Source of the DNA: Ardenticatenaceae bacterium
GTDB lineage: Bacteria > Chloroflexota > Anaerolineae > Promineifilales > Promineifilaceae
Reading direction: 5' to 3'
DNA: 64,000 nt
Assembly: GCA_020634495.1 (NCBI GenBank)
Contig: JACKBR010000024.1
Coordinates: forward strand, 1-64,000
The notes under the pieces were generated by a model. That model was not told the origin of the DNA. It saw only the letters and a program-made list of their open reading frames with translations, and searched no databases. Every line of letters starts with the position of its first letter. Position 1 is the first letter of the stretch. A program made the position numbers and the translations under genes. This document shows positions 18,642 through 26,717 of the stretch, in pieces.

Positions 18642-19016
18642 ATGAGCGAACCAACCTATGGACTTGTTGAAAATTTAGCGGCGCTGCTGCCGGAAATCCC
18701 CCCGGAATCGATTGTGAGCCGCAAGGTGTACAGCGATGAGTTGCTGAAAGTCACCCTGTTTGGCTTTGCCGTCGGGGAAGAACTGACGGAGCATACGGCC
18801 GCTTTCCCCGCCACCCTCCATTTTTTAAGTGGTGAAGCCACGTTGACCCTCGGTGAAGACACGTTTGCAGCCCAGGCGGGCACCTGGGTGCAGATGCCTG
18901 CTCATCTGCCGCACAGCGTTTTTGCCAAAACGGCCGTTACCATGCTCCTCACCCTCACCGTCACTAAAGATTATCCGCAGATTTCGCAGATTAGCGCAGA
19001 TTTTTTTGCTTTTTAA
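18642..19016 (+). CDS. Cupin-fold protein
   Basis: 124 aa single-domain cupin: EHTAAFPATLHFLSGEATLTLGEDTF then AGTWVQMPAHLPHSVFA, with one His (HLPHS) and a weak metal site. It resembles LuxR-associated or quercetinase-like small cupins. The last 16 residues or so (DYPQISQISADFF) are encoded by the dispersed GCAGATT repeat, so the C-terminus has been replaced or extended by a repeat. GGAG lies eight bases before the ATG. Confidence 0.8.
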   Translation: MSEPTYGLVENLAALLPEIPPESIVSRKVYSDELLKVTLFGFAVGEELTEHTAAFPATLHFLSGEATLTLGEDTFAAQAGTWVQMPAHLPHSVFAKTAVTMLLTLTVTKDYPQISQISADFFAF

Positions 19017-19050
19017 TCTCGCGCTATTGCGTTAATCTGCGGATAAATCA
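18977..19050. repeat. CGCAGATT dispersed repeat inside a gene end
   Basis: Units GCAGATTTC, GCAGATTAGC, GCAGATTTT and the inverted TTAATCTGCGGATAAATC form a hairpin (ATCCGCAGATT / AATCTGCGGAT). The left part is translated as the cupin's tail. Related units are at 20115-20195 and 49003-49020. Confidence 0.65.
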
Positions 19051-19054
19051 TTCA

Positions 19055-20112
19055 ATGAAATCTAAGCTTCCTCCAATCCAACTACCCATCATGGCAGCGG
19101 TGCTGGTTACGCTGCTGGCGGCGCTGTGGGCCGGGCTGATTCGCCTGGCTGGCAGTGGCCGCCTTGCAGCCGCTGCTGCCTTCGCTGCACGGCCCGCTGA
19201 TGATCTCTGGCTTTTGGGCACGCTGATTAGTTTGGAGCGGGCGGTGGCCTTAAATCTGGCAACGTTCACCAACGTCGGCCCCAGCTCAGCGGCATTGGCG
19301 CAATTTGCTGGTTATTGATTACCTTTGCTGGTGGGGCAGTGGCTGCTGCTGTTTGGGGAGTGGGGTTAACGGCTGTCGTTTTCTACATCATCCGCCAGCA
19401 CACCGCCAGCTATACCCCAACAATGGGGCTGGGGGCGCTCTGTTGGCTGGTGGGCAACGCCCTGTGGCTGGGCGGTGGCCCATATTTCGCATCGTTTACT
19501 GGTGGGCGGGCTTTTTGGTACTCACCATCGTCGGCGAGCGGCTGGAGCTGAGCTGCGTGGCCCGGCTTTCAGCCAACACGATACGACTGTTTGGAATCAG
19601 CCGTTACGCTCTTTCATAATCGGACTGGTTGTGTGCTGCTGCAAGGCAGTCTGGGTACCTGGCTCATCGGCGGGCTTTGTGGCCCGGCGCTGTGGTTGAG
19701 CCGCTTCGACATTGCCTGCACACCGTGCGCGCACTGGGCTGACGCGCTTTATTGCCGCAAACCTGCTGCTGGGCTATGGCTGTGCTGCTGGTGGCGGCAT
19801 CACCGCCGGTGGGTGGGGGCAGGCGGTAGCCGGCCGCGCTACGATTTTATGCCGCACGCCGTCTTTGTCGGCTTTGTCTTTGCATGATTTTGCTCACGCT
19901 CCCCATCATCGTGCCCTCCATCCTGCCCATTCAAATTCGTTTTCATCCCGTTTTGTATGGCCCGACGATTTTTTTGCACCTGGCGCCGCTGCTGCGGGCG
20001 TTGGGGACGTGGGCGGCTGGCAGCCGGTCGCGCCTGGGGCGGTCTGCTCAACGCGGTGGCCATTTTGTGGTTTATGGGGCAAATGGCTCATCTGGCGGCC
20101 ACAGCCCAAAAA
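19055..20112 (+). pseudogene. Multi-pass membrane protein, multiply frameshifted
   Basis: Ordered fragments in three frames give one polytopic protein: an N-terminal helix (LPIMAAVLVTLLAALWAGLI), HGPLMISGF / LGTLISLERAVAL, ITFAGGAVAAAVWGVGLT, MGLGALCWLVGNALWLGGGP, YWWAGFLVLTIVGERLEL, DFMPHAVFVGFVF, and MILLTLPIIVPSIL...YGPTIFLHLAPLLRALGTW. The HGPL..SGFLGTLI.LERAVAL and GERLELS motifs suggest a large uncharacterised (NnrS-like) membrane family. At least five indels. Confidence 0.7.
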
Positions 20113-20114
20113 GT

Positions 20115-20195
20115 AGGACGCGGATAAACGCAGATGACGCGGATAAAAAGATCAGCGTTCATCAGCGTTCATCCGCGTCCAAATTTTTCATTTTC
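20115..20195. repeat. ACGCGGATAAA dispersed repeat hairpin
   Basis: GGACGCGGATAAACGCAGATGACGCGGATAAA, AGATCAGCGTTCATCAGCGTTCATCCGCGTCC: inverted arms GGACGCGGAT / ATCCGCGTCC plus internal tandem units. It lies between the two broken membrane genes. Confidence 0.65.
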
Positions 20196-20218
20196 CCAAG
20201 GATGACACACACGATAAA

Positions 20219-20989
20219 ATGAGCAGTATGACTGATTCACAACCGCAGGCCAAACGGCTATCCTTTCACCGCAAACAACTCATCCTCCCGCCGAACACGG
20301 TTCCTGGAGCTGGCTGCTTTGTACCCTTTTGGTGGGAACGGCCGTTGCCGAACAATCAATCTGCCCGTCTGGCTGGTGCTGCTGGGCGGATTGGCCGCCT
20401 TTTGCTGCGCCAACCGGCCACCGTTCTGGCTGCGGGCACGGCAGGGCGTGGTCGCCGCAGCGATGAGCTGCTGGCGCTGCGCTTAATGCTGCTGCTGGGT
20501 GGGATTGTGCTGCTGTGTGGCATCGGGTTGCTGATGTACGGCCGTTTTGTGCTGATCTGGCTGGTGTTGCCCGCGCGCCATTGCTGCTGGTCTACGTGCA
20601 GGCAGCGCGCAGTCGCCAAACCCGCACTGCCGTGCATTATGCAGCCGGCTGGCGCTGATGGCTCTGGCGGCGATGCTGGCAGCTACGGGCATGTCTAACC
20701 CGGTGGTGTGGTTGGTGTGGGCGTGATGGCAGCCCAAAATGTGCTGGGCGTTTTTTACGTCCGCCAGCGTATTGCTGCACGCATGAACGGCCGCTTAACC
20801 GCCGTTCGCTTTGTGAGTCATGTGCTGGGGATGGTGTTGCGTGGGGGAATCTGCCGTAGCTGAGTTCATTCCCTGGCTGGCAATAAAGTGCCATTTGTCG
20901 GCTTTTTGCCGCGGGCCATCTGGCCGGGCAGCCCAGACCCGTTGGCAACATGAAAAGTTTGGCTTCCTGGAAGTGGGCGTGAACCATTG
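20219..20989 (+). pseudogene. YwiC-like membrane protein, frameshifted
   Basis: Fragments in order: RKQLILP, EHGSWSW (split frame), LLVGTAVA, RQPATVL, GRGRRSDELLALRLMLLLGGIVLLCGIGLLMYGRFVLIWLVLPA, WVGVMAAQNVLGVFYVRQRI, FVSHVLGMVL and KFGFLEVGVNH. This is the YwiC-like family order. At least six small indels disrupt it. Two ACGGCCGT copies show it had resident composition before breaking. Confidence 0.7.
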
Positions 20990-21072
20990 AGCGGCGCTTT
21001 CGTTGTTGCGGATACTTGCTTTGAAGGAAGATTAAGTAGAACGCGAAGCTTTTACTCTGTAGCAGGGTCCAC

Positions 21073-21498
21073 TCAAAGTTTACGTCGGCGCAAACGTCTC
21101 AACATCGCTATTCGCCAATTTACGAATTAACGGGCATCGGCTGTTAATAGTGGCAGAGATAGCTGTTGAGCCAAAGCTGCGTAACAGGCATCATATGCGG
21201 TTAGATCATATTGCACAGCCAATTAAAGGCTGGGCGCAGCAAATCGGCTGTGAAACCGTTTGCAAACGCAAAGCTTGTAAAGCAAGAATGTCCTGGCGAG
21301 CATTATCAAGTAGCGTAGCCAAATGGACGCATATATTTCCACAGGAATGTTGCCACTCTATAAAAAACAAATCTGGCACATAAAACCGGCTGGAGGGCCA
21401 GCAGTCAGTTCAGCAAAAAGGCGATGGGCAGCATCAGAACCGTCTTCATCTAAAAACAGCTTGATACCCACACTGGTATCGACTGTACAACTGCCCAT
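21073..21498 (-). pseudogene. PIN-domain (VapC/FitB-like) toxin remnant
   Basis: On the minus strand, split over frames: CTVDTSVGIKLFLDEDGSDAA (first catalytic Asp), LFAELTA, DNARQDILALQALRLQTVS, then QYDLTAYDACYAALAQQLS and LPLLTADAR (later acidic residues). This is the complete order of a PIN ribonuclease toxin with several indels and one in-frame stop. The antitoxin remnant lies immediately upstream. Confidence 0.72.
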
Positions 21499-21530
21499 TA
21501 CCGCCCCCTATCTTCCCGCAGCAAGGTCAA

Positions 21531-21749
21531 AGTGCATCATGGCGCTCCTGGCAGCAGTGATTAAAAGAACGGCGACGACGAATAGTTTCCAACAGCTCCG
21601 CCTGATTGTCATTATTCTCCTCCAAAGCACAAAAGTCCAACAGCGTAATAACTTCTGCACTCAGTGAACGATTCTTTGACTTTTGCCCGCTGCCGTAAAA
21701 CCGATCATAAAGTATTTCAGGAACATTTCCGAACATGTAAGGTAGACAT
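21531..21749 (-). pseudogene. FitA/VapB-like antitoxin remnant
   Basis: Minus strand: MSTLHVR, then after a one-base insertion NVPEILYDRFYGSGQKSKNRSLSAEVITLLDF and LLETIRRRRSF. This is the ribbon-helix-helix antitoxin pattern (VPEILYDR, NRSLSAEVI.LL). It is paired with the PIN remnant downstream on the same strand. Confidence 0.7.
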
Positions 21750-21949
21750 ATCTCGCACCTTTTCAGCCTCAGCTCGGATATTTATTAGTAAACCCATTAC
21801 TGCCAGTTGGTTGAAGCTGTATAAACCATTGTAAACTGGCTGGTTGCGCAATGCAACACAAACCAACAAACTATCGACTGTGGTAACTCCTCACAACATC
21901 CGCGTAATCCGCTGCAAAAATGTAGTGGTCAAGCACTTCTTGAATAAAT

Positions 21950-22021
21950 TTTACCGCAAAAACGCGAAGATTTCTCTTTAATCTCTGTGGAAACTCTGTG
22001 GCTTTCTGTGAAATCCTGTGT
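21950..22021. repeat. CTCTGTGG dispersed repeat
   Basis: TTTACCGCAAAAACGCGAAG, then CTCTGTGGAAACTCTGTGGCTTTCTGTG: a degenerate member of the CAGAG/CTCTGTG intergenic family. The 21750-22062 gap holds nothing else that I can support. Confidence 0.55.
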
Positions 22022-22062
22022 AACTTGTTTTTGACCATAACAAATCCGCTGCAAAAACAACA

Positions 22063-22108
22063 AAAAACCGGATTTTGAGCAAAATTCTGTCTCAAAATCC
22101 GGTTTTTG
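22063..22108 (-). terminator. Terminator of tmRNA
   Basis: Long stem AAAACCGGATTTTGAG / CTCAAAATCCGGTTTT with a loop of about 12 nt, 8 nt beyond the tmRNA 3' end and followed by a T-tract on the minus strand. Confidence 0.85.
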
Positions 22109-22115
22109 CTTGAGG

Positions 22116-22528
22116 TGGAGATGGCGGGAATCGAACCCGCGTCCGAAAAATTCGGCCTCTAGACGTCTACAAGCATAGTTGGTCTATTTGTTGGTTTAGC
22201 TGATAGGCACCCCGACCAACTGGGTCAGCTAACAGCCCGCTGCTGACTCCCGAAAGAGTCGCTTAAGCATCCCTAGCAGCATCGGGATGCAGCACGTTGG
22301 CATTCATGTCGCCTAACACTCAGCCGGACAACGAGCGAATGAGGTAGACGGAGCTTCCGTCTTTGGAAGCCGCACGCTAGGTTTTAGCTGGGATTAAGCA
22401 GCCAAAGGCATAGCGTTGTAGGTTGTGCGTGTGTTTGCACTTATTGTTTGCTTCCAGTTTTACGAGGTGTAAAGCGTGCTCGGCTTGCAGTCCAGGACCA
22501 ACCTTCCCCGTCGAAGCCAGTCATCCCC
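22116..22528 (-). ncRNA. ssrA: Transfer-messenger RNA
   Basis: About 413 nt. The 5' end GGGGATGACTGGCTTCGACGGGG and the 3' end GGACGCGGGTTCGATTCCCGCCATCTCCA (T-arm and acceptor) are diagnostic; the acceptor halves GGGGATG and CATCTCC pair with one G-U. CCA is not fully encoded (ACCT follows). The reading frame for the proteolysis tag is at 22394-22438 on the minus strand: ANTRTTYNAMPLAA followed by TAA, with the usual AA end recognised by ClpXP. It rescues stalled ribosomes with SmpB. Confidence 0.95.
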
Positions 22529-22631
22529 AGACAGTTGGAAGTATAGCAGAATGGAGAACGGCCGTCTATTGGAAGCGCGTTAGTTTTGACAAGGTGACAG
22601 GGTGACTAGGTGAAGGGGTGAACGGCCGTTA

Positions 22632-22670
22632 AAAATTCACCATTTACAATTCACGATTCACAATTGGAAA
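22632..22670. repeat. ATTCACAATT-type dispersed repeat
   Basis: ATTCACCATTTACAATTCACGATTCACAATTG: short tandem variants of ATTCACAATT. The same word recurs, inverted and tandem, at 26632-26717. Confidence 0.55.
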
Positions 22671-22675
22671 ATAAG

Positions 22676-23943
22676 TCAGCTGATCCAGTCGAGGAGGCGA
22701 TAGTAATGGCCCAGCAGCGGGGCGAAGCGGGCGCGTTGGCGGAGTAAAAGTGGGTGACGGGGTTGGATGGCCGCCAAAGGGGCTGTTGCGTTTTGGCCCG
22801 TCAGCAGCAGGCCCGCCTCGCGGCCCAGGTAGGCGGAGAGCGCTATGCCCTGCCCACTGTAGCCCAGGGCAAAATGCACCCCGTTCAGCCGCCCGATGTG
22901 GGGCACCATGTCAAACGTTTGGCCCAGCCTGCCTGCCCAAACGTGGAAAGGGGGTGATCTTTGAGGATGGGAAACTGCTTGACCATTTTTTGGCGCAGGG
23001 CTTCGGCGCTGTCTCGCAAATCTTGTTCCAGCCGCCATTTTTGATGGGTGCCAAAGAGAAAACGGCCGTCTGGCGTCAATCGAAAATAGTGATGCAGCCA
23101 GCGAGAATCCTGAGCGGTACGGCCGTTTGGGTTCAGGTACGTCTGCTCAGCCGTGGTGAGCGGCTCTGTGACGATGGCGACGCTGTTCATGGGGAACACC
23201 AGGCGCTGAATGGGACGCACCAGTTTGCCACTGTAGCCATTGGTTGCCAGCAAAACCTCGCGGGCTTTGATGGTGCCCTGGCTGGTATGCACCGTAAAGC
23301 CACTGGCCAGTTTTTCTAGGCGGGTCACGGCCGTTTTTTCACACAGCAGCCCGCCCTGCCGGGCCACCGCACCCGCCAGACCGTATAAATATTTGCTGGG
23401 GTGCAGGCTGGCGCTCCATTCATTGACCATGCCCCCGAAATAACTTTGGGAGCCAACGGCCGTTGCCACCTCCCCCGCCGAAAGCAGCTGCAAATCATAG
23501 TCCAGCTCCTGGGCAAACCAGGCTACCAGCTTCTTCATCGAGACAAAATGGGTAGGCTTGGCGGCTAATGTGAGGTGTCCCCGGCGGGTAAAATCGCACT
23601 CGATGCCTTCGTCGGCCACGAGTTCACCAACCAGATCGACGGCATCCAGCGACGCCTGCCACAGCTGCCGCCCCAGCGCCTCGCCGTGCAAATCGAACAA
23701 ATTGGCCAGACTTTGCCGGAAGCCTGGGGTTACCATGCCCGGATGGCGTGTGCTGGCTCCCGCCCCGATGCGATCTTGTTCTAGAACGGCCGTTGCCACC
23801 CCACTTTTGGCCAACGTATAAGCCGCCGCCAGTCCCGTGCAGCCGCCACCGACCACAGCCACATCCACCTGCTCCGGCAATGGCGAAACAGGTATGGTGT
23901 CAGGTCGCGGATAATCATCTTGCCAAAAGGGGATTGTCTTCAT
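22676..23943 (-). CDS. FAD-dependent DAO-family oxidoreductase, one frameshift
   Basis: About 420 aa when joined. Frame 1 (22885-23943) gives the N-terminal FAD Rossmann motif (VDVAVVGGGCTGLAAAYTLA, residues 27-46), ARHPG-like region STRHPGMVTPGF, and the substrate domain. From about 22945 the frame switches to one ending at 22676 with VWAGRLGQTFDMVPHIG and the second FAD contact GYSGQGIALSAYLG. One base is missing near CCACGTTTGGGC. The family (gamma-glutamylputrescine oxidase / glycine oxidase-like) oxidises amines or amino acids. Both halves are well conserved, so a sequencing error or a very recent break is likely. Confidence 0.85.
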
Positions 23944-24002
23944 GGCTTACGGTCTCAATGATGTTGGGCGCAAATAATGGCTCTATTGTCTGTAACTGTT
24001 TG

Positions 24003-24905
24003 CTACAGGTCAAGCTGACTTTTAAATTGGGGAAAAGTTTTCGCCTGAAGTTGACCAGAGCTGGGGTAGGTGGTCAATGGCGGCGCAGCTTCAACGGTTA
24101 CAGTGAACATTTGTCCATCTTCGGCCTGAAATTGCACCTGCCACACACTTTCTGCGGGGGAGTGCGTGTTGGCGTGCCGATATGATGTCAGTTGAAGTTC
24201 GGCCGTTTCTTGCCGCAAAAATTGTTCGGCTACCTGGACGACTGGTTCGTAGCAGGCACGCCCGCGCAATTTTTCCAGCCAGAGGGTGCCATCTTGCAGA
24301 TGGGTCAACAGCTGGGGGGCTTCTTGAGGATTGATACGGCCGTAAGTCACCCCATCTGGCAAGGTTAGCAACGTTGGCGCAAAGCGATGCCCGCCCAGAT
24401 GCGTCGTTTGCCACACGGCCTGGCCAACCTGGGCCGCCAACGCCCGCAAAAGCGCCATGCCTTGCAGGGCACAGCACACATCTCGCTTGCCGTTGGTGCA
24501 AATGAAGAGCTGCATTTCCGTGGTGAGATGGGCGGCATAGCCCACCTTGCCAGCCACAATGGACGCCAAATCCAGCGCCAACAGATCTTCATAGGCGGCC
24601 AGATCAAAGCGATAAACGCGGGAACCGGTGTCGGCAAAGATGGCCACAAAGAAGGCCCAGCCGGTGCGTTGGCCACGCGGCTGCTTGATGAATTGCAGAC
24701 GGCCGTTCACCAACGCCCCCTGTTCCGCCAACCACGCCTGCACCGGCTGAGGCAGGTTGTTGTCACTGGTGGCTTTGGCCGCCCACGGCTGGTTGACCTC
24801 TAAAAAGAGCCAGACCTTGTTGGAAACGGCCGTGCCCGCCATCGGCTCATCAATGGCCAACGACCAATCTGTGCAGTAAAAATCAGGGGCTGGAGTAGTT
24901 GTCAT
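24003..24905 (-). CDS. Sucrase/ferredoxin-like protein
   Basis: 300 aa. The C-terminal thioredoxin-like ferredoxin region shows QLFICTNGKRDVCCALQG and WQTTHLGGHRFAPTLLTLPDGVTYGRI, typical of the Suc_Fer-like family, whose Cys residues bind a 2Fe-2S cluster. The N-terminal DFYCTDWSLAIDEPMAGTA is also typical. The start is set at MTTTPAP (24905) because the longer frame runs into a dispersed repeat. It sits between the oxidoreductase and ferritin on the same strand. Confidence 0.85.
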   Translation of the reverse strand: MTTTPAPDFYCTDWSLAIDEPMAGTAVSNKVWLFLEVNQPWAAKATSDNNLPQPVQAWLAEQGALVNGRLQFIKQPRGQRTGWAFFVAIFADTGSRVYRFDLAAYEDLLALDLASIVAGKVGYAAHLTTEMQLFICTNGKRDVCCALQGMALLRALAAQVGQAVWQTTHLGGHRFAPTLLTLPDGVTYGRINPQEAPQLLTHLQDGTLWLEKLRGRACYEPVVQVAEQFLRQETAELQLTSYRHANTHSPAESVWQVQFQAEDGQMFTVTVEAAPPLTTYPSSGQLQAKTFPQFKSQLDL

Positions 24906-24907
24906 CT

Positions 24908-24980
24908 TTTTTACCGCGGAGGGCGCGGAGAACGCTGAGAAATAAAAACCTCTACGCTCTCCGTACCCTCCATGGTTAAT
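24908..24980. repeat. CGCGGAG/CTCTCCG dispersed repeat hairpin
   Basis: TTACCGCGGAGGGCGCGGAGAACGCTGAGA on the left and CTCTACGCTCTCCGTACCCTCCATGGTTAA on the right form an imperfect hairpin. It fills the whole ferritin to sucrase/ferredoxin gap. Confidence 0.65.
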
Positions 24981-24981
24981 T

Positions 24982-25494
24982 TTATTCAGCGGCTTCTGCG
25001 CCACCGCCAGCGGCCATGGTGCGCCGCACAAAATCTTCCACCAACAGCAGCGCGCCGCCCGCGTGTTTGATCGTGTTCAGCAGCGTGGTCATCGAATCAA
25101 CCTCTTCCACCTGCTCCGTGACAAACCATTGCAAGAACTGGCTGCTGGCATAATCCTTTTCTGCATCGGCAATAGAAACCAGGTTATTGATCTGGTTCGT
25201 CACCTTAATTTCCTGGTCGAGGGCAAACTGCACCGCATCGCTGGCGCTGCTAAACTCATTGCGCATTTCTGGCAGGCCCGGAATGATGGGCTTGGCCCCT
25301 GCTTCCAGCAAGAAATGGACAAACTTCATGGCGTGCATGCGCTCTTCTTCCGCCTGGCGGTAGAAAAATGCGGCCAGATCGGGCAAGGTTTGTTCGTCAA
25401 AGTAGACGGCAATGGCCACGTACTGCGCCGAAGCCGTAAATTCGCTCTGGATTTGGGCGTTCATCGCCTCAACAACTTTGGGTTTAATGATCAT
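24982..25494 (-). CDS. ftnA: Ferritin (non-haem)
   Basis: 170 aa four-helix iron-storage protein. Ferroxidase ligands are visible: Glu in IQSEFTASAQY, the EEE..H motif (QAEEERMHAMKFVHF), and QWFVTEQVEEVD. It oxidises Fe(II) and stores it as a 24-mer. The ATG at 25494 follows GGAGAT; the leader carries the GGTCAATTTT palindrome at 25516. It lies next to the ferric-iron ABC genes: uptake plus storage. Confidence 0.93.
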   Translation of the reverse strand: MIIKPKVVEAMNAQIQSEFTASAQYVAIAVYFDEQTLPDLAAFFYRQAEEERMHAMKFVHFLLEAGAKPIIPGLPEMRNEFSSASDAVQFALDQEIKVTNQINNLVSIADAEKDYASSQFLQWFVTEQVEEVDSMTTLLNTIKHAGGALLLVEDFVRRTMAAGGGAEAAE

Positions 25495-25515
25495 GGTGAT
25501 CTCCTTCAAAATGTT

Positions 25516-25537
25516 GGTCAATTTTTCAAAATTGACC
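25516..25537. repeat. Mini palindrome GGTCAATTTT/AAAATTGACC, copy 2
   Basis: Perfect 10-nt arms with a TC centre, 22 nt upstream of the ferritin ATG on its template side, with flanks GTT and TAC shared with the copy at 540-561. At this position it could be a regulator site for ferritin or a translated-leader hairpin. Confidence 0.6.
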
Positions 25538-25578
25538 TACGAGTATTGTGTTCATTATAGCTGGATACGGTTGGACTT

Positions 25579-26628
25579 TCAGCGACTTTTGTCGGGTACG
25601 AAGCGGTTTTGGTGAAAGCAGGGCAGGGCATGGGGCGTGGCAAATTGGACGGACACGGCCGTTCCTTCCGCCAGACTGTTTTCGTGGGGCTGCCAGCTGT
25701 GAATGAGCGTGCCATCCTGGAGACGCACGCCGTAAACAAAAGCGATGCCCACAAATTGACGAGATATGATACGGCCGTTCCCCACATCATCCGGGGCAAG
25801 TCGCAAATCGTCAGGACGTACCGCCACCTCAATTTGCGTACCGTTGGCCAAAGGCAACGTTTGGGGCAAGATGCCCAGCGGCGTCTGCACGCCCTGGCTG
25901 GTCACTTCGCCCGGCAAAAAGTCTGTCTGGCCTAAAAATTCGGCCACAAAACGGGTGCGGGGCTGGTGGAAAATCGTTTCAGGCGTGCCCACCTGCTCCA
26001 GCCGCCCAGCATTCATCACGCCAACCTGATCCCCCATAAACAGCGCCTCTTCCTGATCGTGGGTGACGAATACGGCAGTTGTGCCACTGGCTTTCAACAA
26101 ACGCCGCACCTCCTGGCGCATTTCCACGCGCAGGGCGGCATCCAGGTTAGAAAATGGTTCATCCAGCAGCAGCACCACCGGCTGCGGAGCCAGGGCTCGC
26201 GCCAGAGCCACGCGCTGCTGCTGTCCGCCAGAAAGCTGGTGCGGCATCCGCTGCCCCAGGCCGGGCAGGCCCACAAATTCCAGCATCTCGTCCACCCGGG
26301 CAGATTGGCCACGCTTGAGGCCAAAGCCCACATTTTGCGCCAGGTTCAGGTGGGGAAAAATGGCATAATCCTGGAACACAATGCCGGTGCGTCGCTTTTC
26401 TGGCGGGGTGTGCAGGTTGCCATCGGCTACGAGCTGATTGTCGATTTCGATACGGCCGTAATCCAACTGCTCGAACCCAGCAATGAGCCGCAGCGTGGTT
26501 GTCTTGCCACAGCCGCTTGGCCCCAGCAGCACCAAAATCGACCCCGGCGACACAGACAAACTTACATCTTGCACCACGGGCTGGCCTTCAAATGATTTAT
26601 GCAAATTGCGGCAGGTTACGGTGGACAT
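25579..26628 (-). CDS. fbpC: Fe(3+) ABC transporter ATP-binding protein
   Basis: 349 aa. Walker A GPSGCGKTTTLR (about 35-46), signature LSGGQQQRVALARAL, Walker B VVLLLDEPFSNLD, H-loop VTHDQEEAL. The C-terminal ~110 residues form the TOBE-type regulatory domain usual for FbpC/PotA. It powers the permease encoded just upstream on the same strand, separated by an ATTCACAATT repeat block. Confidence 0.92.
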   Translation of the reverse strand: MSTVTCRNLHKSFEGQPVVQDVSLSVSPGSILVLLGPSGCGKTTTLRLIAGFEQLDYGRIEIDNQLVADGNLHTPPEKRRTGIVFQDYAIFPHLNLAQNVGFGLKRGQSARVDEMLEFVGLPGLGQRMPHQLSGGQQQRVALARALAPQPVVLLLDEPFSNLDAALRVEMRQEVRRLLKASGTTAVFVTHDQEEALFMGDQVGVMNAGRLEQVGTPETIFHQPRTRFVAEFLGQTDFLPGEVTSQGVQTPLGILPQTLPLANGTQIEVAVRPDDLRLAPDDVGNGRIISRQFVGIAFVYGVRLQDGTLIHSWQPHENSLAEGTAVSVQFATPHALPCFHQNRFVPDKSR

Positions 26629-26631
26629 GGG

Positions 26632-26717
26632 GAATTGTGAATAGTGACTGGTGAATTGTGAATTGTGAATGAGATTTGCCGTTCACAATTAAGACTTCAC
26701 CATTCACCATTAATTAT
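26632..26717. repeat. GAATTGTGAAT tandem/inverted repeat
   Basis: GAATTGTGAATAGTGACTGGTGAATTGTGAATTGTGAATG followed by TTCACAATTAAGACTTCACCATTCACCATTAA folds back on itself. It occupies the fbpB-fbpC gap and overlaps the last codons of fbpB. Confidence 0.6.
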
